55,342 nt of DNA from Nocardiopsis endophytica (GTDB taxonomy: Bacteria; Actinomycetota; Actinomycetes; Streptosporangiales; Streptosporangiaceae): NCBI RefSeq assembly GCF_027706725.1, contig NZ_JAQFWQ010000042.1, forward strand, positions 1 through 55,342. The letters run 5' to 3'. The notes beneath the pieces were generated by a model. The model searched no databases, was not told the origin of the DNA, and worked only from the letters and a program-made list of their open reading frames with translations. The translations under genes were made by a program, and so were the position numbers. Positions 45,390 through 55,342 of this stretch are shown piece after piece; position 1 is the stretch's first letter; each line of letters opens with the position of its first letter.

Positions 45390-46090
45390 CCTCGTTGATC
45401 TCGGGAGGAACGACGCCACCGCGGCGCGGCTCGAGTTCCAGGTCTCGCGGTGCGAGTGGACAGGCGGCCGGGTAGGCGGCCCTTCCAGCAGCGTCATCGG
45501 CCGTGAGGCGTGTACGCAGTCACCGAAGCGAGCGGCGACGGAGACAGCGGGGCGGTTCCCCGGCCCTGCCTGCCGGGCGCGAGGCCCCTCGCGGTCCGGT
45601 TCAGCGGGCGGCTGGGCAGGTACCCCGCTTCAAGGCCCCGGCCGAGCGGCGGGCCGCCGTAGTGCGGCGTTGAGGGCGGCGACGAGGAGAGGTCGGCGGC
45701 CCACACCGCAGCGCTGCCGGCCGTGGGGCGTGTGCGTGGTCGCCGTGCTTGGCGGCGACGGCAGAAGCGGGGCGGTTCCCCGGCCCTGCCTGCCGTCCGG
45801 CGGGCCGCGGGCGGTCCGGGCGGGCGGCGCGGTGGGCAGGCTGCGCGGTCACGCGCGTTCGTGGCGGCCGTCGGCCCGCTGCGCCCTTCCTGGCGATGAT
45901 CTCGACAGGAGTGCTGTCATTCCGGCCGTTTTGACACCACTTCTGTCGAGATCATCACCAGGGGGGCGAGCGAGGGGGCGCGGGGGAATCCTGCGTCGTG
46001 AAACCGACGCCTGATCAGCCAAAAAGCGTCGATTTCACGACATAGGTCGCCCGCCCCCTCTCTCGCTGCCCGGTATGCCCGGTTTGCGCT
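45390..46090 (+). repeat. Composite intergenic repeat block between the S9 peptidase and recX
   Basis: This 734-base gap has no gene. In order: a single GATCTCGGG arm (about 45,394); two approximately 85-base units (45,489-45,574 and 45,709-45,794) sharing CGGGGCGGTTCCCCGGCCCT; a conserved spacer containing GGCAGGTACCCCGCTT; a palindrome with arms GATGATCTCGACAG (about 45,894) and CTGTCGAGATCATC (about 45,944); and a second palindrome GTCGTGAAACCGACGC (45,995-46,010) with GCGTCGATTTCACGAC (46,026-46,041), one mismatch. The first part matches the right end of the window; the last part matches 33,495-33,720. Confidence 0.85.
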
Positions 46091-46114
46091 GCCGGGGCAC
46101 CGTGACACACGCGG

Positions 46115-46766
46115 TCACAGATCGGGGTCGGGCAGTTCCAGGTCGGAGCCCTCGGCCTCGAGTTCCTCGCGGATGACGCGGTAGGCGAGGCCCGCGGGGT
46201 AGCCCTTCCGGGCGAGCATGCCCATGGCGCGGCGGACGCGGACCGTGTCGTCGCGGCCCCGGGTGGCCGCGAGCTTGCGCCGGACCAGGTCGCGGGCGGT
46301 GGCCTCCTCCTGGTCGGCGCTGATGTCGTCGACCGCGTCGCGCACGGTCTCCTCGTCCACGCCGCGCCGCCGCAGCTCCCCCGCCAGGGCGCGGCGGCCC
46401 AGGCCGCGCCCGGTGTGCCGGGACTCCACCCAGGCGGCGGAGAACGCGGCGTCGTCGATGAGGCCCACCTCGCCGAAGCGCTCCAGCACCGTCTCGGCCA
46501 CCGGCTCCTCCACCCCGCGCGTGCGCAGCGCCTCGGCGAGCTGGGCGCGGGTGCGCGGGGCGACGGTGAGCAGCCGGAGGCAGACGGTGCGGGCGTAGGA
46601 CTCGGGGTCCTGGTCGGGGACTTCGGCGCTCCTCCCGTCCGGCCCCTCGGGGCCGGACGGGTCGGCGGCGGCGTCCTCGGCCGGGGCCCAGGGGTCGGGC
46701 GCCGCGGCGGCGTCCGGCCCCGGGTCCTGCGGCCCCTGGGCGGTGCCAGGGTCCCCGGACGTGCGA

Positions 46767-46774
<8 letters not shown>
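46115..46774 (-). CDS. recX: Recombination regulator RecX
   Basis: 219 residues. RecX modulates RecA filaments. The N-terminal about 65 residues are Pro/Asp/Ala-rich and not conserved. The three-helix repeats follow: [60 protein letters not shown], and a last [18 protein letters not shown]. The ATG at 46774 overlaps the recA stop by eight bases, so translation is coupled. It is in the SOS-controlled recA transcript. Confidence 0.93.
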
Positions 46775-47906
<1,132 letters not shown>

Positions 47907-48214
47907 GGGGAACCCCTGTTGGGTCGGTGTCTTCTTCTTCATCTCGAAGGCGACGCTATGCGCTCGCCGCGACATTCCGCGACGGCGCCGGCCGCGCTGT
48001 GGACGGCTCGCACCGTCCCCCTGACCGCGGGGCCCAGCGGCTCCCGCGTCCCGGTGGGCCTTCCCGGCCCTCGGGGTATCTCGCGCCACATCCGCGCACC
48101 CCGGACTCACCGACCACCATACCCGAACTTCTGTTCGAGCGGGGGCCCACCACATCGAACGCGTGTCGCGGGGCCGGGCCGCCCGCAGGTCCGCGGCCGG
48201 TGCCGAACGCAGGG
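47907..48214 (-). promoter_or_regulatory. recA promoter region with LexA (SOS) box
   Basis: CGAACTTCTGTTCG at 48124-48137 is a GAAC-N4-GTTC palindrome extended by C/G, the actinobacterial LexA box. On the recA strand it is followed within three bases by TATGGT (48121-48116), a plausible -10, so LexA would cover the promoter. This gives a five-prime leader of about 200 bases, in which no gene is supported. Confidence 0.8.
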
Positions 48215-48409
48215 TCAGCGCACGGATTCGGGCAGGTCGAAGGCTTCACAGACGCGCCGCCACACCTCCTTGGCCGGAGCGCCCTCGGCGAGGGCCTGGT
48301 TCACGGTCCGCGAGCCCAGTCCTTCGATCACGTAGTCCTTGGCGAGGCTCTCCGCATACGACTCGCCGAACTGCTCGTGCATGCGGTCCCAGAAAAGCGT
48401 CAGTCTCAT
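48215..48409 (-). CDS. DUF3046 protein
   Basis: 64 residues. [20 protein letters not shown], then [20 protein letters not shown] and [14 protein letters not shown], match DUF3046, a short actinobacterial family nearly always found just upstream of recA. Function unknown. GAGGGGG directly precedes the ATG. It starts five bases after the MFS gene ends and is followed by the recA promoter. Confidence 0.92.
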   Translation of the reverse strand: MRLTLFWDRMHEQFGESYAESLAKDYVIEGLGSRTVNQALAEGAPAKEVWRRVCEAFDLPESVR

Positions 48410-48414
48410 CCCCC

Positions 48415-49636
48415 TCAGTATCGCTCCGACCGGGGACCGCGCGCGCGTCGGCGCAGCGCCGGGACGACGGCCAGGAACCCGAGGGCCGCGGCGGCGAACA
48501 GCATCCCGGGCCCGGCGACCGCCGATCCGAGGCCATAGGCCGCGAACGTCGCGACGGCGGCGGCCTCGGCGCCGAAGCCCGACATCGACACCACGGTGGC
48601 CCGCGCGCGTTCGGAGACGGAGTCCTGCAAGCGCGTCTCCGCGACCACCGCCGCCCACGCGAACACCCCGAAGGCGGCGGACACCGGGAGCATCCCCAAG
48701 GGGTGCCCCAGGAACGCACCGGCGGCGAGGAGCAGCGCGCCGGCGGCCACCACGGGGGCGGGCCGGCGGGCACCGCGCTCCGCGCACCACTCCCCCGCCG
48801 CCATGGCGGCGAACACGGGCACGAGGAGGATCGGGACCAGTGCGGTGTCGGAGGTGAACGACCGCGCCAGGAACGGCAGGTACTCGTCCAGGGAGGAGAG
48901 GCCCATGACCACCGCGACGGCGAACAGGGCCGGGCGCGCGCCGGGCGCGTGGCGCACCTCCGACAGCGCGGTGCGCATCACGCGGAGCGGCGGGCCGAGC
49001 CCCGGGGAGCGGTCCTCCCCGCCGTTCCCGGGATGGGCGCCGCTCCCGGGGCGGGCGCCTTCGGGGAAGGAGAAGCCGATGGGCGCCGCCGCGAGCGCGG
49101 CGGCGACGCTCACCGCGCCCACGGCCGTGTACCCGCCGAACGCCAGCAGGGGCGCCGCGGCGGCGGTGCCCGTGACCACGGCGATCGTTCCCAGCGCGCG
49201 CGAGCGTCCGATGAGGCGGGCGTACGCGGACGCGGCGCCGGCGCGGTCCAGCTCGTCGTAGACGAGCGCCTGGAGCGTGCCCGAGGTGATCGCCCCTCCG
49301 ACGCCCCAGAGCACGAAACCCGCGGCGAAGGCGGGATAGGCCGGAAGGAGCGTCCACAGGGCGAACCCGGCGGCCGAGAACAGCGGGGCCGCGGTGAGCA
49401 GGTGCCGCCGTGGGACAAGGTCGGCGAGCACGCCGGAGGGGATCTCCAGCAGGAAGGCCGTGAGGGACCAGATGATCAGCAGGCTGGAGATCTGCGCGGC
49501 GGAGAGCCCGCTGTCGGCGAACAGCAGCGCGTACAGCGGGTAGAGCGGGATGAGGTCGACCAGGAAGGCGTACGGGTAGAGGCTGCGCGCCGTCCGGGCC
49601 TCAGGTGCCTCGGCTACGTCAGGTGAGGGTCAACAT
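48415..49636 (-). CDS. MFS transporter, apparently split by a +1 frame change near the start
   Basis: The first ordinary start in the main frame is a GTG at 49431, giving 338 residues. However, the same frame runs upstream and encodes the first two helices (LYPYAFLVDLIPLYPLYALL, then SLLIIWSLTAFLLEIPSGVL), without any start codon. In another frame an ATG at 49636 reads MLTLT and meets TGA (49621-49619) followed by C. Skipping one base there joins the frames into MLTLTDVAEAPEARTARSLY, giving about 406 residues with 12 helices, the normal MFS size. This may be a real +1 shift, a point mutation or a sequence error. Substrate unknown. Confidence 0.7.
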
Positions 49637-49699
49637 CGCCAGGTCATGAAGCAACCTTATGCCGGTGCCCTGAACCGGACAAGGCGTTATCCGGCCGCC

Positions 49700-49933
49700 T
49701 CAGCCCTGCCCCTCCGGGTCCTCGCGGCCTCTGCGCGCCACGATCACCGGGACGGCCACCAGCCCCACCAGTGCCAGGGCATAGGGCAGCATCCCGACGG
49801 CGATCACCCACCCCGTCGAGTCGGCCACCCCGAGAAGCCCCATGGGGATGTGCACCAGCGTCGACAGGAGAAAGCCGACGACCCACCCTCCGAACAGGCC
49901 GAGCAGTGCGGCCCCAGCGATCCTCATTCTCAT
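49700..49933 (-). CDS. Small two-helix membrane protein
   Basis: 77 residues. AGAALLGLFGGWVVGFLLST and WVIAVGMLPYALALVGLVAV are two membrane helices, with a charged RRGREDPEGQG tail. No family recognised. Two ATGs (49933 and 49927) lie close together, with a weak ribosome site. It sits between the MFS gene and the divergent lhr. Confidence 0.62.
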   Translation of the reverse strand: MRMRIAGAALLGLFGGWVVGFLLSTLVHIPMGLLGVADSTGWVIAVGMLPYALALVGLVAVPVIVARRGREDPEGQG

Positions 49934-50230
49934 CGTCCGTTCTGTGCTGTCATGCGCGCTGTGCGGTCGAGCGCGCGCTGTGCGGCCGTGCGCGATGCGC
50001 GCGGCCGGTCTCCGGTCGTCTGCGACCGTACGGAGCAGGCGCCGGACGCGGCGTCGGCCTGCGGGACCGAACCCGCGTACATCCCTGGATGCACGCGGCG
50101 CCCGCCGGAAGGTTCGAAGGTCGGTCGTGGCCAGCCGTGGTCGGCCCGTGGTCGGCGTCGGCCGTACCGATGGCGGGCCGCGGGCGCACGCCTCCGGAGA
50201 ACCGTCGGGGCCGCGTTGCACACTTGGGGC
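49934..50230. other. Region upstream of lhr
   Basis: No gene is supported. It contains two copies of GCGCGCTGTGCGG (49954-49966 and 49973-49985) and low-complexity GGTCGG runs. Promoter elements for lhr were not identified. Confidence 0.4.
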
Positions 50231-53200
50231 ATGGCACACCCGCACGACCCGGTTGAACGGTTCTCGCCCGCCACCCGCGCCTGGTTCCGCTCCGCCTTCC
50301 CCGACGGGGCCACCCCCGCCCAGGAGGGCGCGTGGGCCCAGATCGAGAAGGGCGGCGACACCCTGCTCGTCGCCCCGACCGGGTCGGGAAAGACGCTCGC
50401 GGCGTTCCTCTGGTCGCTGGACCGGCTGGCCACCGCTCCCCCGCCCGAGGAGCCCGCCAGGCGATGCCGGGTGCTGTACGTGTCGCCGCTCAAGGCGCTC
50501 GCGGCCGACATCGAGCGCAACCTGCGCGCCCCCTTGTCGGGGATCCGGCGCGAGGCCGGACGCTCCGGCGGCGCGGTGCCGGACATCCGGGTCGGCATGC
50601 GCACCGGGGACACCCCGCAGAGCGAGCGGCGCGGCCTGGCCGCCGCTCCCCCGGACATCCTCATCACCACGCCCGAGTCGCTGTTCCTGGTGCTCACCTC
50701 GCAAGCGCGCGCGGGGCTGGCCGGCGTGGAGACGGTCATCGTGGACGAGGTGCACGCCGTGGCCGGGACCAAGCGCGGCGCGCACCTGGCCCTGTCCCTG
50801 GAGCGGCTGGACGCGCTGCTGGGGCGGCGGGCCCAGCGCATCGGCCTGTCGGCGACCGTCCGCCCGCACGAGACCGTGGCCGCCTTCCTCGGCGGGGCGC
50901 GCCCGGCCGCCGTGGTCGCGCCGCCGTCGGCGCCCCGGCTGGACCTGAGCATCACCGTGCCGGTGGAGGACATGGCCGACCTGGCGGCCGCGCCCGCCCC
51001 GGAGCGCGCGGGCGGCACCGCCGAGGCCGACCCCAAGGCCCGCGCCTCCATCTGGCCGCACGTCGAGGAGCGGGTGCTCGACCTGGTGGAGGAGCACCGC
51101 TCGTCCATCGTGTTCACCAACGCTCGCCGCGTCGCCGAGCGGCTGTGCGCCCGGCTGAACGAGCTGGCGACCGAGCGGGCGCAGGGCGCGCTGCCGCCGG
51201 AGGAGGTGCCCTCCGAGGTGCTCGGGCCGTCCGGGCCGAGCCGGGGCGCCGAGCGGGTGGTCGCGCGCGCCCACCACGGGTCGGTCTCCAAGGAGGAGCG
51301 CGCCGCCATCGAGGCCGACCTGAAGGAGGGGCGGCTGCCCTGCGTGGTGGCCACCTCCAGCCTGGAGCTGGGCATCGACATGGGCGCGGTGGACCTGGTG
51401 GTGCAGGTGGAGTCGCCGCCGTCGGTGGCCGGGGGGCTGCAGCGGGTCGGGCGCGCGGGGCACCACGTGGGCGAGGTGTCGCGCGGGGTGTTCTTCCCGA
51501 AGTACCGGGGCGACCTGCTGGCGTCGGCGGTGGTGGCCGAGCGGATGCGCGCGGGGGCCATCGAGGAGCTGGCGGTGCCCGCCAACCCGCTGGACGTGCT
51601 GGCCCAGCAGATCGTGGCGATGGCGGCGATGGACGAGTGGCGGGTGGAGGACCTGGCGGCCGCGGTGCGGCGGGCCGCGCCGTTCGCCGCGCTGCCCGAC
51701 TCGGCGCTCACGGGCGTGCTGGACATGCTCTCCGGGCGCTACCCCTCCGACGAGTTCGCCGACCTGCGCCCGCGCCTGGTGTGGGACCGGGAGGAGGGCA
51801 CGGTGGCCGGGCGGCCGGGGGCCCAGAGGCTCGCGGTCACCAGCGGCGGCACCATCCCGGACCGGGGCACCTACGCGGTGCACCTGGCGGGGGCGGCCGG
51901 GTCGGGGCCCACCCGGGTGGGCGAGCTGGACGAGGAGATGGTGTACGAGTCGCGGGTCGGCGACGTGTTCGTGCTGGGCTCCACGGCCTGGCGGATCGAG
52001 TCGATCGACGCCGACCGGGTGCTGGTGGCGCCCGCCCCGGGGCGGCCGGGCCGACTGCCGTTCTGGAAGGCCGACGCGGCGGGCCGCCCGCCGGAGCTGG
52101 GGCGGGCCATCGGCGCGCTGACCCGGGAGCTCGGGGAGGCCGGGCCGGACGGGGCGCGGGAGCGCGCCCGCGGGATGGGGCTGGACGCCTGGGCGGCCGA
52201 CAACCTCGCCGCGTACCTGGAGGAGCAGCGGGAGGCGACCGGGGCGGTGCCCGACGACCGCACGGTGGTGGTCGAGCGGTTCCGGGACGAGCTGGGCGAC
52301 TGGCGGGTGGTGGTGCACTCGCCGCTGGGCGCGCGGGTGCACGGGGCGTGGGCGCTGGCGCTGGGGGCGCGGATGCGCGAGCGCTACGGGCTGGACGCCC
52401 AGGTGGTGCACGGCGACGACGGGATCGTGCTGCGGCTGCCGGACGTGGACGACGCCGAGCGGCTGCGCATCGCCGACCTGCTGTACCTGCCACCGGAGGA
52501 GGCCGAGGACGCGGTGGCGGCGGAGCTGGGCGGGTCGGCGCTGTTCGCGGCCCGGTTCCGGGAGTGCGCGGCGCGCTCCCTGCTGCTGCCGCGCCGCAGG
52601 CCGGGGCACCGGATGCCGCTGTGGCAGCAGCGGCAGCGCTCGGCCCAGCTGTTGTCGGTGGCCGGGCGGTACGGGTCGTTCCCGATCGTGCTGGAGGCGG
52701 TGCGCGAGTGCCTGCGGGACGTGTTCGACGTGCCGGGGCTGGCCGCGCTGATGGGCGACATGCGGGCGCGGCGGGTGCGCGTGGTGGAGGTGGAGACGCC
52801 GCGCGCCTCCCCCTTCGCGCAGTCGTTGCTGATCGGGTACACGGCGGCGTTCCTGTACGAGGGCGACGCGCCGCTGGCGGAGCTGCGCGCGCAGGCGCTC
52901 ACCCTGGACTCGGCGCTGCTGGCCGAGCTGCTGGGCCGGGCCGACCTGCGGGAGCTGCTGGACGCCGGGGTGATCGCCGACGTGGAGGCGGCGCTGCAGC
53001 GGCTCACCCCCGAGCGGCGGGTGGACGGGCGCGGGCCGGAGGGCGCCGCCGACCTGCTGCGCGAGCTGGGGCCGCTGTCCGGGGAGGAGGCGGCCGAGCG
53101 CGGGGCGCGGGCCGCGTGGCTGGAGGACCTGGAGAAGGCGCGGCGGGCGATCCGGGTACGGGTGGCCGGGCAGGAGCGGTGGGCGGCCGTGGAGGACGCG

Positions 53201-54886
53201 GCGCGCCTGCGCGACGGCCTGGGCACGGCGCTGCCCGACTGGCTGGAGCTGGGGGCCGACTCGCCCTTCCCCGACACCGCCGTCGCGTTCACCCGGCCGG
53301 TCGAGGACCCGCTCGGCGACCTGCTGTCCCGGTTCGCGCGGACGCACGGGCCGTTCACCGCCGAGGACGCGGCGCGCCGCTTCGGCCTGGGGCCGGCGGC
53401 GGTGCGCGAGGTGCTGCGGCGGCTGTCGGGCGACGGCCGGGTGGTCGAGGGCGGATTCCGGCCGGGCCGCGCAGGGAGCGAGTGGTGCGACACGGGTGTG
53501 CTGCGCCGCCTGCGCAAGGGGTCGGTGCTGCGGCTCCGCAAGGAGGCCGAGCCGGTGCCGCAGCGCGCGCTCGGCCGGTTCCTCCCGGCGTGGCAGCACG
53601 TGTCGTCGCCGCTGCGCGGGCCGGACGCGGTGTTCGAGGCGGTGGAGTCGCTGCGCGGGTGCCCGGTTCCGGCGTCCGCGCTGGAGACCCTGGTGCTCCC
53701 GGCGCGCGTGCGCGGGTACGCGCCGTCGATGCTGGACGAGCTCACCTCGGCGGGCGAGGTGGTGTGGGCGGGTGTGGGCCCGATCGGCGGCAAGGACGGG
53801 TGGGTGTGCCTGGTCCCGGCCGAGGACGCGCCGGAGCTGCTGCCCGACCCCGCGGACGTGGAGGAGTCGCCGCTGCACGACGCCGTGGCCGAGGCGCTGG
53901 ACGGTGGAGGCGCGCTGTTCTTCCGGGACATCGCCGACCGGGCCCAGCGCGCTCTGGGGACGGCGGCGGTCTCCGACGCCGCGCTGGTGGCGGCGGTGTG
54001 GGACCTGGTGTGGGCGGGGCGCTTGGGCAACGACACGTTGGGGCCGCTGCGCGCGCTGCTGGGCGCGGGCGGCACGGGGGCGGGGGGTTCCGGCTCAGGT
54101 TCGGCGGCCCACCGGAGGCGGTCGCGGCGGCCGGTGATGCCGAGCCGGATGGGGCCGCCGACGGTGGCGGGGCGCTGGTGGCGGCTCCCGGAGAGGGAGG
54201 CGGACGCGACCAGGAGGGGGCTGGCGGCGGCGACGGCACTGCTGGACCGGTACGGGGTGGTGACGCGCGGCCCGGTGGTGGCCGAGCAGGTGCGGCGCCG
54301 CACCGGCGAGCGGTCGGGCGGCGGGTTCAGCGCGGTGTACCCGGTGCTGCGCGGCGTCGAGGAGGCGGGCAAGGCACGGCGCGGGTACTTCGTCGAGGGC
54401 TTGGGCGCGGCCCAGTTCGCCCCGCCCGGGGCGGTGGACCGGCTGCGCTCGTTCAGCGTCGGCGCCGGGGGCCCAGAGGACTCCGGTGGGGACGGTGGGC
54501 CCGGTGGGTCCGGGACGCCTCCCGGGGACGGTGCCCCGCTCGTCCTGGCAGCGGCCGACCCGGCGAACCCGTACGGCGCGGCGCTGGCGTGGCCGGAGAG
54601 CGAGGGCGGCCGCCCGTCCAGGAAGGCGGGGGCGATGGTGGTCCTGGACGACGGGGCGCCGACGCTGTACCTGGAGCGCGGCGGGAAGACGGCGGTGACC
54701 TTCGGCTCCGGGGAGGCGGAGCTGGAGAGGGCCGCGTCGGCCCTGGCGGAGACGGTCCGTGAGGGCGGCCTGGCGTCACTGACGGTGGAGCGCGCGGACG
54801 GAGGCGAGGTGTTCGGAACCCCTTTGGAACCGGCCTTGAAGAAGGCGGGCTTCCACCCGACCCCGAAGGGCCTCCGGTTGAGGTAG
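50231..54886 (+). CDS. lhr: Large DNA helicase Lhr
   Basis: 1551 residues, the size of full-length bacterial Lhr. The ATG at 50231 has GGGG just upstream. Superfamily 2 motifs: Walker A APTGSGKT at 48-55, DEVH at 172-175, SAT in RIGLSATVRPHE, and motif VI QRVGRAGHHVG. The Lhr-Core winged-helix and DUF4145-like regions follow, then the long C-terminal domain. It is an ATP-driven 3'-5' DNA helicase implicated in DNA repair; in mycobacteria it is induced by DNA damage. Its position near recA fits. Two Gly/Ser-rich low-complexity inserts occur in the C-terminal part (near 54,065-54,110 and 54,460-54,540). Confidence 0.95.
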   Translation: MAHPHDPVERFSPATRAWFRSAFPDGATPAQEGAWAQIEKGGDTLLVAPTGSGKTLAAFLWSLDRLATAPPPEEPARRCRVLYVSPLKALAADIERNLRAPLSGIRREAGRSGGAVPDIRVGMRTGDTPQSERRGLAAAPPDILITTPESLFLVLTSQARAGLAGVETVIVDEVHAVAGTKRGAHLALSLERLDALLGRRAQRIGLSATVRPHETVAAFLGGARPAAVVAPPSAPRLDLSITVPVEDMADLAAAPAPERAGGTAEADPKARASIWPHVEERVLDLVEEHRSSIVFTNARRVAERLCARLNELATERAQGALPPEEVPSEVLGPSGPSRGAERVVARAHHGSVSKEERAAIEADLKEGRLPCVVATSSLELGIDMGAVDLVVQVESPPSVAGGLQRVGRAGHHVGEVSRGVFFPKYRGDLLASAVVAERMRAGAIEELAVPANPLDVLAQQIVAMAAMDEWRVEDLAAAVRRAAPFAALPDSALTGVLDMLSGRYPSDEFADLRPRLVWDREEGTVAGRPGAQRLAVTSGGTIPDRGTYAVHLAGAAGSGPTRVGELDEEMVYESRVGDVFVLGSTAWRIESIDADRVLVAPAPGRPGRLPFWKADAAGRPPELGRAIGALTRELGEAGPDGARERARGMGLDAWAADNLAAYLEEQREATGAVPDDRTVVVERFRDELGDWRVVVHSPLGARVHGAWALALGARMRERYGLDAQVVHGDDGIVLRLPDVDDAERLRIADLLYLPPEEAEDAVAAELGGSALFAARFRECAARSLLLPRRRPGHRMPLWQQRQRSAQLLSVAGRYGSFPIVLEAVRECLRDVFDVPGLAALMGDMRARRVRVVEVETPRASPFAQSLLIGYTAAFLYEGDAPLAELRAQALTLDSALLAELLGRADLRELLDAGVIADVEAALQRLTPERRVDGRGPEGAADLLRELGPLSGEEAAERGARAAWLEDLEKARRAIRVRVAGQERWAAVEDAARLRDGLGTALPDWLELGADSPFPDTAVAFTRPVEDPLGDLLSRFARTHGPFTAEDAARRFGLGPAAVREVLRRLSGDGRVVEGGFRPGRAGSEWCDTGVLRRLRKGSVLRLRKEAEPVPQRALGRFLPAWQHVSSPLRGPDAVFEAVESLRGCPVPASALETLVLPARVRGYAPSMLDELTSAGEVVWAGVGPIGGKDGWVCLVPAEDAPELLPDPADVEESPLHDAVAEALDGGGALFFRDIADRAQRALGTAAVSDAALVAAVWDLVWAGRLGNDTLGPLRALLGAGGTGAGGSGSGSAAHRRRSRRPVMPSRMGPPTVAGRWWRLPEREADATRRGLAAATALLDRYGVVTRGPVVAEQVRRRTGERSGGGFSAVYPVLRGVEEAGKARRGYFVEGLGAAQFAPPGAVDRLRSFSVGAGGPEDSGGDGGPGGSGTPPGDGAPLVLAAADPANPYGAALAWPESEGGRPSRKAGAMVVLDDGAPTLYLERGGKTAVTFGSGEAELERAASALAETVREGGLASLTVERADGGEVFGTPLEPALKKAGFHPTPKGLRLR

Positions 54887-55342
54887 GCGGGTCTTACGCC
54901 AGCACTGTCGGCCGGCGGGCGTGTGAGTGGTCGGTGTGGTCGGCGGCGACGGAGCGACCTGGGCGGTTCCCCGGCCCTGCCTGCCGTCCATCCGGCCACT
55001 CGCAGTTCCGGTGGGCGGCGGCTGAGCAGGTACCCCACTCACGGACCCCAGCCGTCCGCCGGGCCACCGAAATGCAGCCTGGAGGGCAGCGACGAGGACA
55101 GGAGGGCGGCCCTCGCCGCAGCACTGTCGGCTGGCGGGCGTGTGCATGGTCACCGTGAAAGGCGGCGACGGAGACAGCGGGGCGGTTCCCCAGCGCTGCC
55201 AACCGTCCGTCCGGCCACTCGCGGTCCAGGCGACGGCGCGACCGGGCAGGCGGATGGTCGAGGGCGCCCGTGGCGTCCGTCGGCCCGGTGCGCCCCTGCC
55301 CGGCGATGATCTCGACAAAGGTGCTGTCATTCCGGCGGTTTT
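54887..55342 (+). repeat. Composite intergenic repeat block at window end
   Basis: No gene. Two approximately 85-base units (54,900-54,984 and 55,119-55,204) with GGGCGGTTCCCC cores flank the conserved GAGCAGGTACCCC spacer. These are followed by GTCGGCCCGGTGCGCCCC and the left arm of the GATGATCTCGACA palindrome at about 55,305. The order and spacing are the same as at 45,489-45,940. The window ends inside the palindrome, so the element continues beyond. Confidence 0.85.

Noticed and set aside
49700-53878. A long minus-strand open frame opposite lhr
   Set aside because: It is antisense to Lhr with low-complexity Arg/Gln/His/Pro. Only its last 77 codons, outside lhr, look like a real small membrane protein.

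Overview
This window reads as chromosomal DNA of a very GC-rich actinobacterium. The Nocardiopsis/Streptosporangiales group is my best guess, inferred from gene content only. Supporting signs are near-saturated G/C at third codon positions, GTG/TTG starts, a DUF3046 gene beside recA, a helix-turn-helix/DUF397 pair, and recX overlapping recA. No rRNA, tRNA, CRISPR array, prophage or complete insertion sequence was seen.

Layout. 1-490: inverted copies of an intergenic repeat family that recurs at 45.4-46.1 kb and at the right end. 0.6-4.2 kb: comEC (DNA uptake) and holA (DNA polymerase III delta). 4.2-8.0 kb, minus strand: hutI, a cupin-type XRE regulator and a FAD amine oxidase, ending in a decayed peptide-transporter fragment. 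8.3-9.8 kb: hflX. 10.1-16.3 kb: aceB, glcD, glcE and glcF, which together take glycolate through glyoxylate to malate. 16.4-18.6 kb: two DUF1963 genes around a two-CBS protein. 18.7-23.5 kb: an uncharacterised 1620-residue protein. 23.5-28.7 kb: an accessory island with a remnant of a mobile-element-associated gene, an A/T-rich promoter region, a coupled pair (small coiled-coil/hydrophobic protein plus a membrane-anchored STAND-like NTPase), an XRE/DUF397 pair and a remnant of an RsbW-like ATPase. 28.7-31.5 kb: an oligopeptide-binding lipoprotein and one DppB-like permease, the permease coupled to dapF.

31.5-38.8 kb: core tRNA-modification and lysine/cell-wall genes (dapF, miaA, miaB), a LigB-like protein, a small unknown gene, and a TetR regulator next to a cytochrome P450. 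38.9-42.7 kb: a complete TAXI-type TRAP uptake system (lipoprotein, DUF1850 protein, fused permease). 43.2-45.4 kb: an S9 peptidase. 46.1-50 kb: recA-recX under a LexA-type box, DUF3046, an MFS transporter whose reading frame appears to need a +1 shift, and a small membrane protein. 50.2-54.9 kb: the large helicase Lhr.

The most interesting item is the two-gene unit at 23,941-27,551. Both proteins start with the same roughly 22-residue Gly/Val motif, they are translationally coupled, and the second has an NTPase module, a predicted membrane span and a Cys-containing propeller-like C-terminal half. This layout resembles NLR/effector pairs that signal through shared amyloid-like motifs, but with an apparent outward-facing sensor. 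The composite intergenic repeats are the second notable theme.
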